Source: Desulfotalea sp. (lineage in GTDB: Bacteria; Desulfobacterota; Desulfobulbia; Desulfobulbales; Desulfocapsaceae). From it: 64,000 nucleotides of DNA. Location of the stretch: positions 1-64,000 of the forward strand of contig NVXR01000035.1 in assembly GCA_002733995.1 (NCBI GenBank). The letters are read 5' to 3'. The notes below the pieces were generated by a model. It was not told where the DNA came from and searched no databases. It saw only the letters and a list, made by a program, of their open reading frames with translations. Numbering within the stretch: the stretch's first letter is position 1; every line of letters starts with the position of its first letter. The position numbers and the translations under genes were made by a program. Shown here piece by piece: positions 26,480 through 34,336 of this stretch.

Positions 26480-27412
26480 ATGAGTGGAAATAAGGTTCGT
26501 TTGAATACGGAATGGCTCTGTGATTGCGGTGGCTGCCATGTGGCCCTTGTTGACCTGCACGAGAAGATGCTGGAGGTGCTGCAGTCGGTTGAAATCTTAA
26601 AGTGCCCGGTGCTGACAGACGAGAAGGGGTATCCGGAGGCGGATATCGGCATTGTTACAGGATCCGTGCGGACGGAACATGATCTGGTTGCTGTCCGGGC
26701 CATGCGAGAAAAGTGTAAAATTATTATTGCCTTTGGAACCTGTGCAGTCTATGGCGGTTTGCATGGTGCTGGGCTGGCCCACACCCGTGAAGAGATAATG
26801 GATTACGTGTACCGCCAAAGTCCAACCACTAAAACGGACACCATTCCCCATAATTCCATCAGCGCCCTTGCTAAAATGGTAACACCAATTGATGAAGTTA
26901 TTGAGGTTGACCTCTACCTGCCTGGTTGTCCTCCACATGCCCATTATATTCTACAAGGGCTGAGCAGCCTTATTAACGAAACAACACCGAGGGTGCAAAG
27001 AGAAACGGTGTGCGCCGCTTGTAACCGGGTAATGAAAAAGACGGATGTTACAGAAATTAAATCTCCTTCCGAGGGTTTTGCCGATAATGAAACCTGCTTT
27101 CTTAGCCAGGGTTATATCTGTCAAGGTTCCGTGACCCTCGATCGTTGTCTGGCACCCTGCCCAAACCACGGTATAGCCTGTAGCGGCTGTGCCGGGCCAA
27201 CAATGCAGGTCCTCACAGAGCCCACCAGGGATATCAGAACTGAAATTAGTGACCGCATGTCAAGGCTTACTAAAATCCCATATGACACCATTAAAACCCA
27301 TATTGAAAAATCGGCAAAAACCCACTACGCGTATGCCATGGCAACAAAGATGATTGGCAATAAGCCTACGTTTTTGATCCAAAAATGGATTGCAGAAGGA
27401 GAGGTATTATGA
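26480..27412 (+). CDS. [NiFe] hydrogenase small subunit, group 3 (Mvh/Frh) type
   Basis: 310 residues. The proximal [4Fe-4S] ligands are visible as C16 and C19 in CDCGGC, C88 in FGTCAVYGG and C150 in LPGCPPH. The C-terminal half carries further Cys clusters (CAACNRVM, CQGSVTLDRCLAPCP, CSGCAGP) that suit the medial and distal clusters of MvhG/FrhG-type subunits. There is no twin-arginine signal, so the enzyme is cytoplasmic. The start follows GGGAGAAGG. Its stop overlaps the large-subunit start (ATGA). No hdrABC, mvhD, frhB or hoxFU gene is adjacent, so the electron partner is probably the ferredoxin encoded two genes on. Confidence 0.9.
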   Translation: MSGNKVRLNTEWLCDCGGCHVALVDLHEKMLEVLQSVEILKCPVLTDEKGYPEADIGIVTGSVRTEHDLVAVRAMREKCKIIIAFGTCAVYGGLHGAGLAHTREEIMDYVYRQSPTTKTDTIPHNSISALAKMVTPIDEVIEVDLYLPGCPPHAHYILQGLSSLINETTPRVQRETVCAACNRVMKKTDVTEIKSPSEGFADNETCFLSQGYICQGSVTLDRCLAPCPNHGIACSGCAGPTMQVLTEPTRDIRTEISDRMSRLTKIPYDTIKTHIEKSAKTHYAYAMATKMIGNKPTFLIQKWIAEGEVL

Positions 27413-28836
27413 CAACGACCATAAAGATAGATCCTGTTACACGCATTGAAGGACATGCAAAGGTCTTGCTTGATTGTGACGCGGGCGGTCGGATTACCCA
27501 GGCAAATTTCTGTGTGAATGAGTTGCGTGGCTTTGAAAGGATTCTTCTTGGCATGGAGGCTCACACCCTGCCACAGATTACGGCGAGGATTTGTGGTGTT
27601 TGCCCCACGGCTCATCATCTGGTCGCGGCGAAAGCCCTGGATAATTGCGCCGGCGTTGAAATTCCTGAGGCCGCAAAGCTCTTAAGAGAACTTATGTATA
27701 TGGGACATGTGATTCACTCCCATGCCCTCTCTCTTTTTGTGCTGGCCGGGCCTGATCTTGTTTTTGGTCTCGGTGGGGATGCTGCAACCCAAAATATTGT
27801 TGGAATGGCCCAACGGGAACCGGAGTTGACCAAGAAAGGCCTGCGCCTTCGGACCCTTGGGCAAAAGATCAATGAGGTTATCGGCGGGCGGGGTATACAC
27901 CCGGTAACAGCTGTTGCAGGCGGACTTTCTTTTGCCATCAGCGATGGCCAGTGTAAGCGTTTGCAGGATCTTAGCACAGAAGCCCTTGCACTGGTGCAGG
28001 ATCTTTTCGGAAAGACAAGGGATCTTCTTTTGGGACTGTTTGACAACAATCCAAAATTACTCAGCCAGCTTAATATTCCAACCTGGTATATGGGCTCAGT
28101 TAATTCCAATGGGGGCCTTAATTTTTATGATGGAACCTTGAGGGTGGTAAACGAGGAAGGGGTTGTGCAAAAGGAGTTCCAGGCCAGTGAATATCAAGAT
28201 TATCTTGTTGAGCGGGCGGTGAGCTATTCCTATGCCAAAGAGGTCTACTTTGAGCATCAGGGGGCAGAGCATATGTACCGGGTTAGTACCCTTGCCCGTT
28301 TTAATGTAATCGACGGCATAGAGACCCCCCTTGCCCAGGCGGAGTTTGAAAAATTCAAACAGCGCTTTGGACGGCCATGCCACAATGCTGTGTTGCAAAT
28401 GTATGCCAAGCTTGTGGAGCTGTTGTATGCCTGCGAACATGCCGTGGAGCTCAGCCAAACCCCGGCTATAAGAGGAACAACACGGGTTGAGGCGCCCATC
28501 AGGGCTGGCCGTGGTGTGGCCCATATCGAGGCTCCCCGTGGGACCCTGATCCACGATTACGAAATAGACGACCAGGGAATCGTCAGGGCTGCCAATATGA
28601 TTATTGCGACCCAGCAGAATACAGCGGCAATTAATGAATCAATAAAAGAAGGCGCAAATGCCTTGCTCACAAACAGTGTTGATTCCAAGATGCTCAACGG
28701 TATCGAATTTATCATTCGTTGTTATGATCCCTGTCTTGCCTGTTCTACCCATGCCATAGGGCAGATGGGACTCGACATAGAGGTTCGTCACAATGGAAAG
28801 GTAACACGAAGAATACAGAGGGGTTCCCATGCTTGA
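27409..28836 (+). CDS. [NiFe] hydrogenase large subunit, group 3 (Mvh/Frh) type
   Basis: About 475 residues. The Ni-Fe site ligands are present as RICGVCPTAHH (residues 60-70) and DPCLACSTH (about 440-448). A 27-residue tail after the final His is the C-terminal extension removed by a maturation protease, and such a protease is encoded at the end of the operon. The N-terminus TIKIDPVTRIEGHAK is typical. ATG 27409 overlaps the small-subunit stop and has AAGGAGAGG upstream. The ferredoxin gene starts 8 bp before its stop. Confidence 0.94.
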   Translation: MTTTIKIDPVTRIEGHAKVLLDCDAGGRITQANFCVNELRGFERILLGMEAHTLPQITARICGVCPTAHHLVAAKALDNCAGVEIPEAAKLLRELMYMGHVIHSHALSLFVLAGPDLVFGLGGDAATQNIVGMAQREPELTKKGLRLRTLGQKINEVIGGRGIHPVTAVAGGLSFAISDGQCKRLQDLSTEALALVQDLFGKTRDLLLGLFDNNPKLLSQLNIPTWYMGSVNSNGGLNFYDGTLRVVNEEGVVQKEFQASEYQDYLVERAVSYSYAKEVYFEHQGAEHMYRVSTLARFNVIDGIETPLAQAEFEKFKQRFGRPCHNAVLQMYAKLVELLYACEHAVELSQTPAIRGTTRVEAPIRAGRGVAHIEAPRGTLIHDYEIDDQGIVRAANMIIATQQNTAAINESIKEGANALLTNSVDSKMLNGIEFIIRCYDPCLACSTHAIGQMGLDIEVRHNGKVTRRIQRGSHA

Positions 28837-29080
28837 AATGACCATCCATGAAAAGGCCTGTAGGGGATGCCAGCTTTGCCTAGATGTCTGCCCCACCGAC
28901 TGCTTTACTTTTGATGAAGTAACACAGAAGGCGCAGGTTGCCGTGGTGGAAAACTGTATTGAATGTCTTAGCTGCAGTTTTATCTGTCCCTCCCTGGCCA
29001 TCAGCCATAAAAACCATCATCAGGTAAAAAACTTTTATCGCAATATCGAATTTAGCAGGCGGATGGAGAAATTTTTATGA
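28829..29080 (+). CDS. 2[4Fe-4S] ferredoxin of the hydrogenase operon
   Basis: 83 residues. Two cluster motifs are intact: CRGCQLCLDVCP and CIECLSCSFICP. A basic/aromatic C-terminal tail (NFYRNIEFSRRMEKF) follows. It overlaps both neighbours (8 bp with the large subunit, 4 bp with the next gene), so it is very likely a stoichiometric partner that accepts electrons from, or donates them to, the small subunit. The partner that the ferredoxin serves cannot be read from the sequence. Confidence 0.92.
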   Translation: MLEMTIHEKACRGCQLCLDVCPTDCFTFDEVTQKAQVAVVENCIECLSCSFICPSLAISHKNHHQVKNFYRNIEFSRRMEKFL

Positions 29081-29556
29081 ACAATAACGAACTGTCGCTC
29101 AGCGTCGAAGATTACGATAAGGCCTTTACCGAAATTGCATTTCTTCTCGATATTTTTATAGAGACCATTGTCGTTTTTGTTGGTAAGTCGACACCGGCCC
29201 TGGCTGTAGCCGCTGGTCGAAAAATGGCGGCCAATCTGCCGGTACACATTAAGGAAAATAGTATTGAAGAGGTTCTTTCTGAGGTCGTTCGGGTGTTTCG
29301 TCTGCAGCAGATGGAAATTCAAGGGACGGTGGAAGGCGCGGGTGTTATTTTTGAGCTCACCGATTGTCCCATTGGCAGTGTCTGCCATAACCGAGGCCAT
29401 GAGCTTGGTGGCCAGGCTTGTCAGATGTTTCATTATTATTTCGCAGGCATCATGGCAGAACTTGTCGGTAGGCCCGCCAGACCAAAGACCCTGACTGTGG
29501 GCTCTGAGTGCTGTTTTTCCCTCGCCTTCAGTGGTGCGCCTTCGAGGCGGCTGTGA
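29077..29556 (+). CDS. Hydrogenase-operon small protein B, V4R-like
   Basis: 159 residues, paralogous to the protein at 25955-26449. An N-terminal helical half (FTEIAFLLDIFIETIVVFVG, AVAAGRKMAANLP) is followed by TDCPIGSVCHNRGHELGG and CQMFHYYFAGIMAELVG, ending GSECCFSL. Five Cys and three His in the second half could bind metal. The fold call (V4R-like) rests on the Cys and glycine spacing only. It overlaps the ferredoxin stop (ATGA), and its own stop overlaps the protease start (GTGA), placing it firmly inside the operon. Confidence 0.72.
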   Translation: MNNNELSLSVEDYDKAFTEIAFLLDIFIETIVVFVGKSTPALAVAAGRKMAANLPVHIKENSIEEVLSEVVRVFRLQQMEIQGTVEGAGVIFELTDCPIGSVCHNRGHELGGQACQMFHYYFAGIMAELVGRPARPKTLTVGSECCFSLAFSGAPSRRL

Positions 29557-30014
29557 AGAAGGTACTGATTGTATGTATTGGCAACCAGCTGGTTGCAGAC
29601 GACGGCATAGGTCAGGTGATTTATCAGGAGCTGTGTCACCAAGAAATTGGCACTGGTGTTCGCCTCTTATTTCTAGGCCTAGGGGGTATTGATCTGATTG
29701 AGGAGCTCCAGGGGGAAGACCTGCTTGTCGTCGTGGATGGGGTGCAACTTGGCGGCAAGGTGGGGGACGTAGTAGAGCTCGAATGGGACCAGTTACCCGT
29801 GGCCCAGGGGCGACCTGTCAGCGGCCATGGTATAGGCCTGCGTGATGCCATCGATGTTACCCGCACCCTCTATTCCGGGCGTTGTCCGGCAAGGGTTGTT
29901 CTTGTGGGGGTGGAGGGTGGTTGTTTTGATAGGCTCGGAGTTGGCCTCAGTGACGAGGTGTTGGTGGCTATCCCGAAAGCGGTTGATTTGATTGTTGATC
30001 TTGCTAGCAGATGA
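29553..30014 (+). CDS. [NiFe] hydrogenase maturation endopeptidase
   Basis: About 153 residues from GTG 29553. HyaD/HycI/FrhD-type protease that clips the C-terminal tail of the large subunit after Ni insertion. Family residues are in IGNQLVADDGIG, VVVDGVQLGG (Asp) and SGHGIGLRDAI (His). The GTG overlaps the stop of the previous gene. The frame is open further upstream but that part lies inside the preceding gene and has no family similarity. Last gene of the operon. Confidence 0.88.
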   Translation: MKKVLIVCIGNQLVADDGIGQVIYQELCHQEIGTGVRLLFLGLGGIDLIEELQGEDLLVVVDGVQLGGKVGDVVELEWDQLPVAQGRPVSGHGIGLRDAIDVTRTLYSGRCPARVVLVGVEGGCFDRLGVGLSDEVLVAIPKAVDLIVDLASR

Positions 30015-30057
30015 GCCGTTAGGCCCATGGAGCGTGTGTTGTTTTTCGGTGGGTGAT

Positions 30058-30109
30058 TGGGGAGGGGGAGATATGTTGTATATCCTTGCCCCCCCCCCTA
30101 CAAAAAAAA
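30058..30109. repeat. G-rich/C10/A8 hairpin between hydrogenase operon and yaaA
   Basis: GGGGAGGGGGA at about 30059-30069 can pair with the run of ten C at 30089-30098, with a loop that contains partly complementary GATA and TATC. TACAAAAAAAA follows. On the minus strand T8 precedes the hairpin. It may act as terminator for the convergent transcripts. A run of ten identical bases is prone to slippage, but it is outside any gene. Confidence 0.45.
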
Positions 30110-30152
30110 GCAGTCAATACAGCAGCCCCGCAGCCCAGTAGCCGTTGTTTGT

Positions 30153-30917
30153 TTATTTTCTGAGAAAAAGCCAACGTTCTTCGGTTGTTTGGGCCTTGTC
30201 TAATATGTAGCCATCCAGATCAAAGTTTTTTAACTCAAGGGCCTTTTCTATTTTATTGCTGATGGCAAAATGAATCATCTGTCCACGTGCCCTTTTAGAG
30301 TGGATTGGGATTGTTTTAATTATACCTTTATGCTTCTGCTGAAATACGACCTCAACTATTTTTCCCTCCAGCTGTTGCCTGTCAATCACCTTTGAATATT
30401 CTGTGGAAGCAAGGTTTACCACTGTCCCGTCGTCGGATAGTTGCAGTCTGTTGTTGAGACGCCTGGTGATTTCATCTTTCCATAGAACATAGAGGTTTTT
30501 GCAACCAGCAACGGCCAGTTTTGCGCCCATTTCCAGGCGGTAGGGTTGCATGAGGTCTAAGGGCCGGAGCAGGCCGTAGAGTCCTGAGATGATGTTGAGA
30601 TGCTTCTGAGCATGTTGCAGTTCACTTTCTGTGTAGGTGTCTGCGCTAATTGCATCGTAGGCGTCACCCTGGAAGGTAAACAGGGCCTGCTTGGCATTGT
30701 CCAAGGTGAATGGTGTGGAAAAACTATGGATACGCTGGTGGGTAGAATCTGTGAGCCTGTCGCTGGTTTTCATGAGTGTCGCGAGCTCTTCTGTGGACAT
30801 CTTTCTAAGGGTCTTATTTATACTTTTACTGGTGGCAAGGCAGGTCGGAATTGTAAAGGTGTTGTGCTGTCGGCCGTTGAATATCTGCGTTTTTGATGGG
30901 GCTGTTATGAGTTGCAT
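30153..30917 (-). CDS. yaaA: Peroxide-stress protein YaaA (DUF328)
   Basis: 254 residues, full family length. Characteristic stretches include the N-terminal LITAPSKTQ, FQGDAYDAISADTYTE, ISGLYGLLRPLDLMQPYRLEMG and the C-terminal KRARGQMIHFAISNKI. YaaA lowers free iron during peroxide stress and binds DNA in E. coli; the role here is by homology. It is convergent with the hydrogenase operon and has its own long upstream gap. Confidence 0.93.
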   Translation of the reverse strand: MQLITAPSKTQIFNGRQHNTFTIPTCLATSKSINKTLRKMSTEELATLMKTSDRLTDSTHQRIHSFSTPFTLDNAKQALFTFQGDAYDAISADTYTESELQHAQKHLNIISGLYGLLRPLDLMQPYRLEMGAKLAVAGCKNLYVLWKDEITRRLNNRLQLSDDGTVVNLASTEYSKVIDRQQLEGKIVEVVFQQKHKGIIKTIPIHSKRARGQMIHFAISNKIEKALELKNFDLDGYILDKAQTTEERWLFLRK

Positions 30918-31307
30918 AAAGTTGTTTCAAGAATTGGCATGATGAGTTAATAAACTATAATGATGGTGAAGTTTATATTGAACCTAGGTTTTGCATACAT
31001 CATTTGAGAAGAATTACTTAGCATTAAAATAGGTTATTACATTCTAATAATCAACGTTAGTCATGCAAATTGTTTAAGAACAATATTCTTCTCCTATGGG
31101 ACAAATTCACCGAACCTGCACTGTTATTGTGGCATTGCACTTTGTTTATGTGCCAGTGCCCCACAATGACTCACATCTCCGGTAAACTTGCCAACTGCAA
31201 AAAAAACACTGAACTCAGGCCGCGTCTGAACTGTTGAAAGATACAGCCCTGGCAGAGTCTGTTTCAATTACAATGATCACAGACATGTTCTTCTAACGGA
31301 GGTTGGT
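30918..31307. other. 390-bp gap without a gene
   Basis: AT-rich in the first half. An imperfect hairpin with arms ATTGTGG (31126-31132) and CCACAAT (31161-31167) and an inner partly complementary GCAC/GTGC is the only structure noted. No tRNA, small ORF with a ribosome-binding site or convincing promoter was found. Confidence 0.4.
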
Positions 31308-31730
31308 ATGTCAGAAAATGGTGCAGCAGCGGAGATTGAATCGTTTATTGAAGGTTGGAAGGGTGATGACCAGCCTATGCGTACATTGTTTCAACGCTTT
31401 TATGATGAGTTGAAAGGTCTTGCAGATGTTGAACTGCAATTTGCAGCACGGGCAGGCGTCAGTTATTCCATGCGACCCAAGCACCATAACCAGCATGACA
31501 GGGATCTCTTTGCCATTGTTGATGTGATAGACGATGACCCGAGTGACCGTTGGCTCTCTATCTGCTTTTATGGAGACATGATCACCGACCCCAAGGAGCT
31601 TGGTGAACTTATACCGGGGGGCTTGGCTGGTAGTGATGGCTACTGTTTTGATGTGGTAAATAATGATGAAGTACTTGCTGAGTATCTTCTTGCCCGTATT
31701 GCCGAGGCCGCGCTATCGGCATCGAGGTGA
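31308..31730 (+). CDS. Conserved-looking hypothetical protein, acidic
   Basis: 140 residues with a good ribosome-binding site (ACGGAGG) before the ATG, normal codon use and no signal peptide or membrane helix. It is acidic and begins with a helical segment (ESFIEGWKGDDQPMRTLFQRFYDEL), followed by a compact core with SYSMRPKHHNQHDRDLFAIVDV and ENDS-like strands (RWLSICFYGDMITDPKELG). I do not recognise the family. The gene downstream (a degenerate GGDEF protein) is 56 bp away on the same strand, so the two may be co-transcribed. Confidence 0.7.
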   Translation: MSENGAAAEIESFIEGWKGDDQPMRTLFQRFYDELKGLADVELQFAARAGVSYSMRPKHHNQHDRDLFAIVDVIDDDPSDRWLSICFYGDMITDPKELGELIPGGLAGSDGYCFDVVNNDEVLAEYLLARIAEAALSASR

Positions 31731-31786
31731 CAAGGGTGTCTAGGGAGTCCATCGTTTAGTGTTGATATGAGGTGATGAGGTGAGCA

Positions 31787-32776
31787 ATGAAAAAAATACC
31801 TGTTCTCATCCTGTGTAACCCGGAGACAGAGTTGGCCCAAAAGATCTTTGTCTCTTTTGCCAGTATTCCTGATATTGAGTTGGTGTGTGCTACAGACCTC
31901 TGTGGGGTCGATCGCCAACTTGTCGCTCAAAAATATGCCTTTGTTGTTGTTGATAAAACAGGGGGGCAGGACCTTCGTGCTACTGGTCAGTGTATAAGAA
32001 ATTTCCCAGAGGGGAAATATGTTCCTCTGGTTTTCATTGTTGAAGATATTCAAGAGGCTGGTGAGTTATATGCAGCCTTTGGCTCAGGGACGGTTGACTG
32101 TTTAGCCAGAACCATTTCTGTCGCCTTGTTTGGCGGTAGGATTCGCTTGCTGGTCAAATTGTATCGCTTGAGACAGAGGGTAAGAGATCAGGCAACTGAG
32201 CTTGATTCTAAGATTCTTGAGCTTGAGGTGTTGCAGAAGGAAGTTGAAGAAAAAGATCAGCGGTTGGAATTGCTCTCTTCTCTTGATCCGCTCACCGGCT
32301 TATTTAATAGACATTATTTTGATGACAATCTGCAAAAAGAGTGGCGACAGGCGGTGCGTTTTGATGAGCTGTTATCGTTGCTCTTTGTTGACACCTCTTA
32401 TCGGAAAGGCCAAAATAAACAATATAGTCGGTTAGGTGAGGAGGATTATCTGTGTGGGCTTGCAGCGACCTTGCACCAGGCCCTTTTCCGGCCCGTGGAC
32501 ATTGTGGCGAGATACGGGGATGAGCGGTTTGCTGTGATCCTTCCTGGTACCAATAGGGCCGGTGCGGAGCTTGTCGCAGGGCGAATGCTGACAAGTGTTG
32601 CTTCTTTTAACAAGGATCAGCGAATCGCACCTGTTTCTGGCTGTGCCTTAATCAGTATTGGCGGGGCGACGACGCAGCCCTCAGCGGGAGCGGATATGCT
32701 GGATTTTATAGAGACGGCGGAGGCTGCTCTTGTCGAGGCGAATGGGCTGGGGCAAAACCGTGTTTGTTTTCGCTAG
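31787..32776 (+). CDS. Receiver-like/degenerate GGDEF protein with intact I-site
   Basis: 329 residues. Residues 5-120 resemble a receiver domain (VLILCNPE, FVVVDKTGG) but lack the acidic pair and the conserved Lys. A coiled coil spans about 125-165 (RQRVRDQATELDSKILELEV), then a GGDEF domain starts at LDPLTGLFNRHYF. The signature is degenerate: RYGDERFAVILP replaces RYGGDEFAVLLP, so the GGDEF positions read GDERF (244-248). The substrate-binding N-D pair is N-K. The c-di-GMP-binding RxxD motif (RPVD, 235-238) sits exactly five residues upstream. It is therefore likely catalytically inactive and may be a c-di-GMP receptor. GAGG precedes the ATG. Confidence 0.85.
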   Translation: MKKIPVLILCNPETELAQKIFVSFASIPDIELVCATDLCGVDRQLVAQKYAFVVVDKTGGQDLRATGQCIRNFPEGKYVPLVFIVEDIQEAGELYAAFGSGTVDCLARTISVALFGGRIRLLVKLYRLRQRVRDQATELDSKILELEVLQKEVEEKDQRLELLSSLDPLTGLFNRHYFDDNLQKEWRQAVRFDELLSLLFVDTSYRKGQNKQYSRLGEEDYLCGLAATLHQALFRPVDIVARYGDERFAVILPGTNRAGAELVAGRMLTSVASFNKDQRIAPVSGCALISIGGATTQPSAGADMLDFIETAEAALVEANGLGQNRVCFR

Positions 32777-32857
32777 CCCGTGTTCTCCCAGGACATTGTC
32801 GTGGCCGCAGGTGAGTCATTAGGCTAGCGCCTGCACCTTTTGGGCAAGGGGGCGAGG

Positions 32858-32896
32858 CCCATTGTTACCGTGGCAAAATATCACGGCAACAATGGG
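32858..32896. terminator. 15-bp stem between convergent genes
   Basis: CCCATTGTTACCGTG (32858-32872) pairs with CACGGCAACAATGGG (32882-32896) with one mismatch and a 9-nt loop, between the convergent GGDEF and UPF0210 genes. No T-run follows on either strand, so a factor-dependent or bidirectional role is inferred from position. Confidence 0.55.
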
Positions 32897-32908
32897 GGCA
32901 AGGTAAGG

Positions 32909-34291
32909 TTAGTTTTTGAAACTGTGAATTGGTGCAGGCATCCGGCCACCCCAGGCAATGAATCTGCTGGATTTGCCAATGTTATTGACAGGCATTATGG
33001 GGCTTGCTCCAAAGAGCCCACCGAAACTGACGTGGTCGCCGACTTCTTTTCCCGGTACGGGGATGAGTCGTGCCGCTGTGGTTTTTGAGTTAATTACCCC
33101 AAGAGCCATCTCATCGGCGATGATTGCGGATATTGTATCCGCGTCAACCGATCCTGGGATCGCTATCATATCAAGTCCCACGGAGCAGACACAGGTCATT
33201 GCTTCGAGTTTTTCAAGGGTCAGGGAGCCATCGCCTACAGCTTCGGCCAGAACCGCATCTTCCATGACCGGGATGAAAGCTCCGCTCAGTCCACCTACTG
33301 TCTTACTGGCAAAGATACCGCCCTTTTTCACTGCATCGTTGAGCATGGCAAGGATAGCAGTGGAACCAGGAGCACCTACGGAATCAACGCCAAGGATCTT
33401 AAATATCTCTCCAACGCTGTCGCCGATGGTGGGCGTTGGCGCAAGGGAAAGATCAACAACACCGAACTCAATCCCAAGAGATTTTGAAACGGCACGGCCT
33501 ATGAGCTCACCGCATCTGGTGACTCGAAATGTTGTCTGCTTAATTTCTTCTGCGAGTTCATCAAATTTTAGGCTACCGGGTTTCGGATGCTTTTTAATGA
33601 GTCTTTCAAGGGCGCGGGCAATAACTCCAGGTCCGCTGACGCCTACATTGAGGACTGCTTCAGCTTCTTCAACGCCATGGATGGCGCCAGCCATGAACGG
33701 ATTGTCCCCCGGCTGGTTACAAAAAACGACAAATTTTGCGGCGGCAAAGCCACCTTGGTCTGCTGTCTGTTCGGCGAGCTCTTTGATCGTATGGCCCATG
33801 ATCGCCAGGGCGTCCATGTTGATACCCTTATGGGTGGTGGCGATGTTAATGGAGGCACAAATTTTATCGGTTTGGGCAAGGGCCTCAGGGATTGATGCAA
33901 TAAACTCCCGGTCGGTATCGGTCATTCCTTTTTCAACCTGGGCGGAGTAGCCACCGAGGATGTCTACCCCTACTGCTGTGGCTGCACGGTCAAGTGTTTT
34001 GGCAATTTCAATGAAATCGTCTTTCTTAAAGCCCGCCCCTACGAAGGCAATAGGGGTAACAGAAATACGTTTATTGACGACTGGTATGCCATACTTCTTG
34101 GACATTTTATTGCAAGCTGCGACAAAATTTCCAGCAAATCTTGCAATCTTGTTTTCGATATTGTTGCACGTGTCTACTAAATTCCCTGATCTGCAATCAA
34201 GGAGGTTTATCCCCATTGTGACCGTACGAACGTCGAGATTTTCTTTTTGAATCATCTCGACGGTGGAAAGGATCTGGTCAGAGCGTAACAT
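32909..34291 (-). CDS. UPF0210 (DUF711) family protein
   Basis: 460 residues. The family is recognised by MGINLLDCRSG near the N-terminus, the KRISVTPIAFVGAG segment, DILGGYSAQVEKG, VGVSGPGVIARAL and the C-terminal IPVPGKEVGDHVSFGGLFG. Structures in the family have a glycyl-radical-like alpha/beta barrel, but no catalytic function is established. It lies 45 bp after an ACT-domain gene on the same strand; that pairing (ACT/UPF0237 next to UPF0210) recurs in many bacteria, so the ACT protein is probably its regulatory partner. Confidence 0.9.
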   Translation of the reverse strand: MLRSDQILSTVEMIQKENLDVRTVTMGINLLDCRSGNLVDTCNNIENKIARFAGNFVAACNKMSKKYGIPVVNKRISVTPIAFVGAGFKKDDFIEIAKTLDRAATAVGVDILGGYSAQVEKGMTDTDREFIASIPEALAQTDKICASINIATTHKGINMDALAIMGHTIKELAEQTADQGGFAAAKFVVFCNQPGDNPFMAGAIHGVEEAEAVLNVGVSGPGVIARALERLIKKHPKPGSLKFDELAEEIKQTTFRVTRCGELIGRAVSKSLGIEFGVVDLSLAPTPTIGDSVGEIFKILGVDSVGAPGSTAILAMLNDAVKKGGIFASKTVGGLSGAFIPVMEDAVLAEAVGDGSLTLEKLEAMTCVCSVGLDMIAIPGSVDADTISAIIADEMALGVINSKTTAARLIPVPGKEVGDHVSFGGLFGASPIMPVNNIGKSSRFIAWGGRMPAPIHSFKN

Positions 34292-34336
34292 TGTTTTGGT
34301 GTCTCCTGAAGTGGTGTCCGTAGTTGGTACGGCCTG

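Noticed and set aside
32958..33950. Long plus-strand open frame of about 330 codons opposite the UPF0210 gene
   Set aside because: It is antisense to a well-conserved gene, has no family resemblance, and its Ser/Pro-rich composition is what a codon-biased complementary strand gives.
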